Below, one piece after another: positions 9,901 through 13,726 of a stretch of DNA of 13,726 nt. Under the pieces are notes generated by a model, which ran no database searches, was not told the DNA's origin, and saw only the letters and a list, made by a program, of their open reading frames with translations. The translations under genes were made by a program, and so were the position numbers. The stretch's first letter is position 1, and each line of letters begins with the position of its first letter. The DNA comes from an uncultured Lachnospiraceae bacterium (GTDB lineage Bacteria > Bacillota > Clostridia > Lachnospirales > Lachnospiraceae), in NCBI GenBank assembly GCA_946633495.1, contig CAMPAX010000042.1, positions 1 through 13,726 on the forward strand, in the 5' to 3' direction.

Positions 9901-12900
9901 CCAGAATATGCCCATAGGGAAGACTAACTTCCGTCAGGTTCCAGCCATTTAGCAGAGAGATATCCTCTTCGGATGTATAAGGAATCTCCTTCAGCCGCTC
10001 TGCCGTCATCATCCCCCGGAGGATCTGCTGATACGCTTTGGCAAAACGAGTAATAAACTCCTCCGAATAGCGGGAGGAGGAAAGGATCCTGAGTGTCAGT
10101 CCCTTCTCCCCGTTGTTTAAAACATTAAAGGACAGCTCCGAATCCAGATCATGCTTTAACGGTTCGATCTCTATATTTCTTCCCTCCATGTTCAGGGCAT
10201 CCGTAAACATGGCATGAGAATACTGGAACAGAATACCTGCGGTAAGATCAAATTCGGAAGCCAGGATACGGAAGGGGACCAGGTCATACTTCATGACGGA
10301 ATTGATCCGTTCCGAGACTAACGAAAGGAAGGACGCCATGTCCTGATCCTTACAGTCCATAAGAACCGGAAGTGTCTTTACATACATTCCGATAGACCGG
10401 GACAGATCCACATGCCCCCTTCCGTCTTCGATCAGATTAAAGAGTGCCTTCTCTCCGCCGGTGAACCTGGAAAGGGTATAGGCAAAGACACCCGCAAAAA
10501 ACTGGTTGTGGGTGATGGCATGCTTTCGAAGAAAGGAAGCCAGCTGCTCCATATCCAGGTCAAAAGTCTCTATATATTCAAAATCTTCCCCTGCTCCGGT
10601 GACGGAAGGCAGCAGTTCATGGGCTTCTTCTCTGTCGGCAAGCATCTCTCTGTAAAATGCCTTTGCCTCGTCCATACCGGAGGAAGCGACTGCTTCCTCG
10701 AAGGCCAGTTCCTTAAATAATCCCCGATCCACGGAATCCAACGCTTCCTCCCCTAAAGCAGAAAAGAGGCTGTTCAGGAAGACATTTAACGAAACACCGT
10801 CAAAGATCAGGTGATGAACATCCGCGCACAGGATCGTAGCTTCTCCGTCCCGGGCGATCAGAAATCTGGCGAGGCATTCATCCGTTTTAAAGGGCATGAC
10901 AAAGGACCCGATCTCCTCTACAGATCCTTCCGTGATCACGGGTTCCGCATCAAAGCAGAGGGACAAAGCACCATCCTGATTCAGGACACGTGCTTTTAAT
11001 ATCGGGAATGCTTTAAACACCTTCTGCAGTGCCTGCTTCAGCAGATCTGCAGAAAATCCGTCCTTTTTGAACCGCAGAGTGAACGGGTTGTTATACGCAG
11101 TTCCCCGGTCATGTACGCTTTCATCCAGGTATATATTCAGTTGAGACTCTGATAAGGGACATGGTGCATCGAAGGAATACTTCTTCTCATCCACCACCGG
11201 ATGGGCATTTCGATTCGACCTTACATAATCCGCAATCTCCTCCGGCGTGGAAAGGCCGATCAGTTCATTCGCGGAGAGACTGATCTTCAGCTTATCCTGC
11301 AGCAGAAGCTGCAGCCTCATGGCAGAAAGAGAGGTTCCGCCCAGAGCAACAAAGCGGTCATCCGGCAGTACAACCTCTAACCTAAGAACCTCACGGAACG
11401 CTTCCACAACTGCACGGAGGGTTTCATCCTTGATCTCTATGTTCTGCTGCCGGGCCACCCTTTTCAGGCCGGTTCTATCGACCTTTCCGTTGATATTCAG
11501 CGGAATCTTATCCAGCTTTACAAAAAGGGATGGAATCATATAATAGGGCAGTTCCCGCTTCAGGGCTTCCCTGATCCGGTTCTCCAACAGGTCATCATTC
11601 TGCTCCGAATCCTGATCCGCATCTTCCGTTTTCTGATCCACACCGGTTTTATTCGAGAGTGTATAATACGCGGTCAGTGTATCATTTTCAACATCCAGAC
11701 ATACATCAGCAATCTCCGGGAAGCTCTTCATGATGGCTGAGATCTCGCCGGATTCGATCCGAAAGCCTCTGACAGAAAGCTGGTCATCTTCCCGTCCGAT
11801 GATCTCGATCTCGCCATCAAAATTATAATAGCCGATATCACCGGTACGATACATGGTCCGGTTGGTATCGCAGTCAGAATAGGGATTCTCCACAAAGCTT
11901 TTGGCGGTCAGCTCCTGATCATTGCAATATCCGGGCGTCATAATGCCACCGGATATGCAGATCTCACCGGGAACGCCTACAGGCATCTGACGATTCTGCT
12001 CATCCAGAATATAGGCCGAGGTATTCGCAACCGGTCTTCCCAAAGGAACCCGGTAGTCCTTAGTGTTCTCCAGATCATAGATCTTACTGATGGCTACTAT
12101 GGTTTCGGTGGTGCCGTAGAAATTCACCAGCTTGGTGTGTCTCTCTGTATGACTGAGTTCATTCAGCTTAGCACCGGCCAGAACCAGATAATCCAGATTC
12201 AGATCTTCCCTTTCGTAGATGGGAATTCCCACCGTCGGAGGCAGGATCAGGCTGTTCATATGGTTTTCTTTCAGCGCCTTGATCAGCAGCAGGCTGTTCC
12301 TTTGCTCCTCTTCGTTGAACAGTCTGAGGGAGCAACCCATAAAAAGTGCTGCACAGACCGCAAAGGATGCCACAAAGCTGAAGCTGAAGAAAGATCCCAT
12401 GCAGTCCCCGCAGGAGGTATGAAATACATCCGTTAAAGCTACGGCAGCCCATGGGAACTGCCGGTTGTAAAACATAACTCCCTTGGGGATGCCTGTGGTG
12501 CCGGAGGTAAAGAGGATAGCGAACAAGTCCTCTTTTTTACTCTGTATCTCCACTACCACATCATGGTCATATTTAAGATCTTCCAGACAGATCACACGGA
12601 TGTCCGAATCCAATTTCTCTCCTATGGCTTTTACTGTGATGAAATGATCCACTCCGGCGATGCCGATCATATGCCGGATTCGGTTCACCGGAAACTGTGT
12701 ATCGATGGGAACATAAGCTGCACCAATCTTATTCAAAGCCAGAACCAGTTCCGGGAAATGATAGGTTCTCGGAAGCATTAATGCCACGCGGCTGCCGGGG
12801 GCAATATGGAACCGGTTTGCCAGATCATAAGCCACGGAATTGCTGGATCTCTCCAGTTCTACATAACTGATCTTATTCACCCCGTCATCTACCGCCAGAG

Positions 12901-13651
12901 CATTCGGATTCTCTGCCGCAAAGCTTCGGAACGACTCTGCAAACATCCTGTCCTGATCTACTTCAATGGTTTTACCCTTGGAGAATTCGGATAGGCATTC
13001 CTTCTCCTCTTTCGAAAGAATGTCCAGATCCGAAATCTTACATTCCTGAGAGCGAAGGATCTCATCGGTTAAGCTTTCCAGATTCTTCACCATGTGACTT
13101 ATATACGTCTCCGTGAAAAGCCCGGTGTTATACCTTATCTCCACTGCGCCTTCCCGAAGGATCAGCATCAGGGCATAGGCATCCTCCGAATTCGCATCCT
13201 TACTCTCATCAGAATCAGAAAGGTCATAAACCGAGTAATAGGAGCCTTTCTCCGTAAGATACTGACTCACATCAACATCCGTATGCTCCACAGCCTCCTG
13301 ATACGCTGCTTTAAAGGACCGAAGGAAATCCGGGAAGCTGCTCTCCTGATCCACGGGAACCCTGAGCAGCGTCTTCCTTCCGGGCTGTTCACCTTCCTTT
13401 GCAGGCATTCCGGTATACATCAAAACACCGGGGAGCCGGTCGATCCGTGACAGATACAGCGCAAATACGCTCCCGTAAAAGTCAAACAACGAAGAATTCG
13501 TCTCACTCACATGGGCAAGGGCACTGTCTTCCTTTATTCTGACCGATACGGAACCATAGTCGTTTCCTTTGATGTTATAGAATTTCAGATACCTGCCGGA
13601 ATCTGCCATCAGCTCTGACCAGTATCCGGAATTCTTTTCAACTCTGTCCAT
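3971..13651 (-). CDS. Trimodular nonribosomal peptide synthetase, [C half]-A-T-C-A-T-C-A-T-C
   Basis: This 3226-residue cytoplasmic NRPS is predicted to activate three substrates and join them as thioesters. Approximate domains: C-terminal half of a condensation domain 1-215 (no HHxxxDG); A1 235-735; T1 745-805 (GGTSL, Ser774); C2 829-1225 (HHLIFDG, His946-His947); A2 1240-1735; T2 1750-1815 (GGDSL, Ser1781); C3 1833-2230 (HHLVFDG, His1948-His1949); A3 2243-2740; T3 2752-2815 (GGDSL, Ser2784); C4 2834-3226 (HHICFDL). A domains keep the ATP loop (TSGTTGIPKG or TSGSTGIPKG), the TGD motif and the NGKVD lysine. Aligned by eye to GrsA, the pocket residues of A2 read D-V-E-H-V-G-T-I-T-K and of A3 D-V-E-H-V-G-T-V-Y-K; A1 has no Asp at position 235. 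I do not recognise these codes, so no substrate is assigned. No epimerase, methyltransferase, reductase or thioesterase is present. The ATG has AGGAGG 12 nt upstream, a long spacing, and the frame stays open for 19 codons before the ATG (see findings). Carrier domains need a phosphopantetheinyl transferase encoded elsewhere. NRPS identity is certain; the product is unknown. Confidence 0.97.
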   Translation of the reverse strand: MDRVEKNSGYWSELMADSGRYLKFYNIKGNDYGSVSVRIKEDSALAHVSETNSSLFDFYGSVFALYLSRIDRLPGVLMYTGMPAKEGEQPGRKTLLRVPVDQESSFPDFLRSFKAAYQEAVEHTDVDVSQYLTEKGSYYSVYDLSDSDESKDANSEDAYALMLILREGAVEIRYNTGLFTETYISHMVKNLESLTDEILRSQECKISDLDILSKEEKECLSEFSKGKTIEVDQDRMFAESFRSFAAENPNALAVDDGVNKISYVELERSSNSVAYDLANRFHIAPGSRVALMLPRTYHFPELVLALNKIGAAYVPIDTQFPVNRIRHMIGIAGVDHFITVKAIGEKLDSDIRVICLEDLKYDHDVVVEIQSKKEDLFAILFTSGTTGIPKGVMFYNRQFPWAAVALTDVFHTSCGDCMGSFFSFSFVASFAVCAALFMGCSLRLFNEEEQRNSLLLIKALKENHMNSLILPPTVGIPIYEREDLNLDYLVLAGAKLNELSHTERHTKLVNFYGTTETIVAISKIYDLENTKDYRVPLGRPVANTSAYILDEQNRQMPVGVPGEICISGGIMTPGYCNDQELTAKSFVENPYSDCDTNRTMYRTGDIGYYNFDGEIEIIGREDDQLSVRGFRIESGEISAIMKSFPEIADVCLDVENDTLTAYYTLSNKTGVDQKTEDADQDSEQNDDLLENRIREALKRELPYYMIPSLFVKLDKIPLNINGKVDRTGLKRVARQQNIEIKDETLRAVVEAFREVLRLEVVLPDDRFVALGGTSLSAMRLQLLLQDKLKISLSANELIGLSTPEEIADYVRSNRNAHPVVDEKKYSFDAPCPLSESQLNIYLDESVHDRGTAYNNPFTLRFKKDGFSADLLKQALQKVFKAFPILKARVLNQDGALSLCFDAEPVITEGSVEEIGSFVMPFKTDECLARFLIARDGEATILCADVHHLIFDGVSLNVFLNSLFSALGEEALDSVDRGLFKELAFEEAVASSGMDEAKAFYREMLADREEAHELLPSVTGAGEDFEYIETFDLDMEQLASFLRKHAITHNQFFAGVFAYTLSRFTGGEKALFNLIEDGRGHVDLSRSIGMYVKTLPVLMDCKDQDMASFLSLVSERINSVMKYDLVPFRILASEFDLTAGILFQYSHAMFTDALNMEGRNIEIEPLKHDLDSELSFNVLNNGEKGLTLRILSSSRYSEEFITRFAKAYQQILRGMMTAERLKEIPYTSEEDISLLNGWNLTEVSLPYGHILEAFRDTLSKYPENKMVVYKDASYTFAEGAFIADRIRQKLLSLGITPEDRVGFLVPRSELYMFSVLGILSTGAAYVPLDENLPDERLSFMIQDAVTGCLIVSDDTQERAKKLAGDGITLFNISGIMKEDIGTLTELTFTPGTIASILYTSGSTGIPKGVKITTGAVLNYTSFHLKKIPLLPGDVCALYASIGFDVSMEVLFSVLSSGACMDIVPEEKKLDIHALNRHFVEHGVTQAHLPAQMARLFIREIADTSLRDLVSGGEKLGRVRVDRDYRITDTYGPTEACITVTCIDLKDKIDPSGIGFVISNMKAYVLDKERRRVPVGAVGELYLSGLQLADGYLNRKEETNRAFLTNPFEDRKEYGIIYATGDVVRVLPDGRYGFIGRRDSQVKIRGNRLELTEVEAVIRKIDGVSDVTAQIRKLDGNNELVVYVVSEDPDNESAANRVLSYLSGRVPEYMVPSFVIRLDSIPVNVNGKVDKRALPEVDFGMLHAEYAAPRNELEERVVREFERVLELEQVGINDDFVRLGGDSLTAVKLVSVLGNTGITVGDILRLRTPAAIADTMKGSLYSFKADLTKYSYDRPCPLSESQLNVYLDESVHEKGTAYNIPYIIRFRENYSPDRIRAALEELLTAYPVLRGRVRDTEGSPAMAYDAEPEIREGSVDEISSFVRPFELEKSLSRFMILREEDATVLCVDFHHLVFDGASMNVFLDSLGALLQGDTIDSVDMGMLQETSLEEFIRSSGMDEALDFYAHMLADRDEVYPMLPSVNGAEKAFESIHTFDIDKKQLDAFLRKHSMTRNQYFMGIFAYTLSRFSGSEKVLFNLIEDGRGHMDLSRSIGMYVKTLPILMDCRNQKVDTFLSYASDLMNSVMKYDLVPFRTLASGYELNAGTTFQYAHSLYMDTLNRYGQSLKLEPLPQDPDAELSFYVFDNEDDGLILRIKSSSRYSEDFIQRFAESYEMILRSMMTAERMQEISYISTKDLSLLNGWNQTEAKLPYGHILEAFRDTLSKYPGNRLVTYKDTSYTFAEGAFIADRIRQKLLSLGITPEDRVGFLVPRSELYVFSVLGILSIGAAYVPLDENLPDERLSFIIRDAVNGCLIVSDDTQERAEKLAGYGSTLFNISGILKEEIGTLTELPFTSGNIAAILYTSGSTGIPKGVKITARSVLNFATSHRRDIPLLPGDNCALYASIGFDVSMEALFSVFSSGACMDIIPNEKKLDIQALNRHFVDRGVTQAHLPTQIARLFIQEIADTSLRDLVCGGEKLGQVSVDRDYRITDTYGPTEACVYVTSIDLKEKIDPSSIGFVIGNTKAYVLDKERRRVPVGAVGELYLSGPQLADGYLNREEETARAFLPNPFEEGSGYYSTFYATGDVVRILPDGSYGFIGRRDSQVKIRGNRLELSEVEALIRKIDGGSDVTARIRKLDGNNELIVYVVTEDPDEEAAASRVQSYLTGRVPDYMIPSFVIRMDSIPLNVNGKVDRRALPEVDFSRLHAEYAAPRNELEARIVREFERVFEMERIGIHDDFMSLGGDSLTAVKLLSGLRDYGIRVADILSLRTPAAIAEGVEELSPKKVHYTLDSGCPLNNSQMTIYKDYEKRRKNDTFMIPVIIPIDKRYSKKQIRRALDIVFKAHPVMSMHVELRDGTPWLVKGSNPEVRKGVTNLANMIRHLEEEFDIFESLSKHVVVRTPRKRYLVSIFHHICFDLISGNVFRREFMNALRGVVPKRVDTDFLKIAAFQQQTRNSEGYDQIMQDARTMLGNRKGVGFYRNPGEMGHAGFIMQELSVSRKQVKRFTDRFGTNKNILFTSALALTLAGLTGKDDVLFGINENGRDRFLSYNAIGLYMNVVPMVAHVDRRNMKTFLKSLSDQYYKYARLSHYPFGPLALELGVSPIILFQFLPEWIIDDGGYDHLPVGEKVLNKIVSTMTDLVVEALMELMEGKNGYTLRIYHSGYYSREMIKRLAYTYQETLSRMLRD
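5142..8150 (-). repeat. Tandem module repeat, copy 2 (C3-A3-T3)
   Basis: This segment repeats the one at 8151-11160 at an offset of about 3006-3009 nt, judged from matching landmarks: the CPLSESQLN start of C, the conserved A-domain block and the GGDSLTA of T. Boundaries are approximate. Some blocks are almost identical in DNA: 6721-6834 differs from 9727-9840 at only 3 of 114 positions, all synonymous. Other parts, including the last pocket residues and the T-C linker, have diverged. Confidence 0.85.
8151..11160 (-). repeat. Tandem module repeat, copy 1 (C2-A2-T2)
   Basis: First copy, in translation order, of the duplicated C-A-T module. Its A-domain pocket residues match copy 2 at eight of ten positions, which suggests that the two modules select the same or very similar amino acids. 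Module 1 (A1-T1) is clearly not part of this duplication. Boundaries are approximate. Confidence 0.85.
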
Positions 13652-13663
13652 TGTTACTTTAAG

Positions 13664-13669
13664 CCTCCT
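13664..13669 (-). promoter_or_regulatory. Ribosome binding site of the NRPS start (AGGAGG)
   Basis: A perfect AGGAGG lies 12 nt before the ATG at 13651, longer than the usual 5-9 nt. No other start codon in frame lies closer to it. It is partly covered by a 12-bp perfect palindrome TCCTGATCAGGA (13666-13677). The same bases read L-I-R-R-L in the NRPS frame, so the match could be chance coding sequence if the true protein begins further upstream. Confidence 0.5.
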
Positions 13670-13694
13670 GATCAGGAAATCATCTGCAATACTC

Positions 13695-13726
13695 TTACTC
13701 TTTATCCTTCACACTCTCCACAATAT
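13695..13726 (-). CDS. Possible 3' end of an upstream gene, or frameshifted N-terminal part of the NRPS (partial)
   Basis: On the minus strand one frame reads I-V-E-S-V-K-D-K-E and then TAA at 13695-13697, open to the window edge. All three minus-strand frames hit a stop within the last 32 nt, so no frame runs unbroken from outside the window into the NRPS. The gap to the NRPS ATG is 43 nt. It may be the end of a separate gene in the same operon. It may also be the N-terminal lobe of the NRPS's first condensation domain, disrupted by a +1 shift. Nine codons are too few to identify the product. Confidence 0.35.
   Translation of the reverse strand, partial: IVESVKDKE

Noticed and set aside
5142..11160. 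Tandem module repeat as an assembly artefact
   Set aside because: The copies differ throughout at scattered synonymous and non-synonymous sites and have different linkers, so they are real separate modules, although near-identical blocks could still cause local misassembly.
4892..13450. Many plus-strand and a few minus-strand frames of 60-130 codons inside the NRPS gene
   Set aside because: They overlap a continuous 3226-residue frame with conserved NRPS motifs, contain no recognisable domain, and several recur at equivalent places in the two duplicated modules, as expected for shadows.
13690..13711. Programmed +1 frameshifting at the TAA before the NRPS, similar to the release-factor-2 gene
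   Set aside because: An AAGGA sequence lies upstream of the stop at a roughly suitable distance, but re-pairing of the Glu tRNA from GAG to AGT is poor and no slippery codon is visible. A plain indel, an assembly error or a true gene boundary is more likely.
1..13726. tRNA or rRNA genes, CRISPR arrays, insertion sequences, riboswitches
   Set aside because: I saw no cloverleaf, regular spacer array, transposase-like frame with inverted ends or known riboswitch core on either strand; the only gaps over 100 nt are 1504-1721 and 3864-3970, explained by promoters and a terminator.

Overview
The window looks like chromosomal DNA of an anaerobic Firmicute, most likely a clostridial gut or rumen species of the Lachnospiraceae type. 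This rests on three things: a secreted protein with glucan/choline-binding-type repeats (GW..(I/L)(S/D)GKWYYF...G.MQTGW) plus S-layer-homology-like repeats, a small flavodoxin of the clostridial type, and a clostridial style of condensation and adenylation domains. The taxonomic call is inference from style; no rRNA or marker gene is present. All recognised genes lie on the minus strand, so transcription runs from the right end to the left.

Right to left: (1) 13695-13726 holds the last few codons of a possible upstream reading frame. (2) 3971-13651 is one 3226-residue nonribosomal peptide synthetase (NRPS), which fills about 70% of the window. Its domain order is [C-terminal half of C]-A1-T1-C2-A2-T2-C3-A3-T3-C4, with no epimerase, reductase or thioesterase. 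Modules 2 and 3 are a tandem duplication of about 3.0 kb. (3) 1722-3863 encodes a secreted surface protein: signal peptide, wall-binding repeats, an EF-hand loop, about eleven leucine-rich repeats and SLH-like repeats. It has its own promoter upstream and a strong intrinsic terminator downstream. (4) 595-1503 is a membrane-anchored HD-GYP-type phosphohydrolase with an altered GYP motif and its own extended -10 promoter. (5) 62-544 is a flavodoxin, 50 nt downstream of the HD-GYP gene.

The NRPS is the part most likely to represent an undescribed system. It appears to load a substrate through an A domain that lacks the amino-group-binding Asp, add two identical or closely related amino acids through twin modules, and end in a divergent condensation domain (HHxxxDL instead of HHxxxDG) in place of a normal release domain. 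Its first condensation domain is only a C-terminal half. The few codons before the start suggest that a one-base frameshift, or a true gene split, separates it from the missing half. No transporter, phosphopantetheinyl transferase, MbtH protein or regulator is visible, so the rest of the cluster, if any, must lie beyond the right edge or elsewhere. The surface protein, HD-GYP protein and flavodoxin have their own signals and no evident link to the NRPS.
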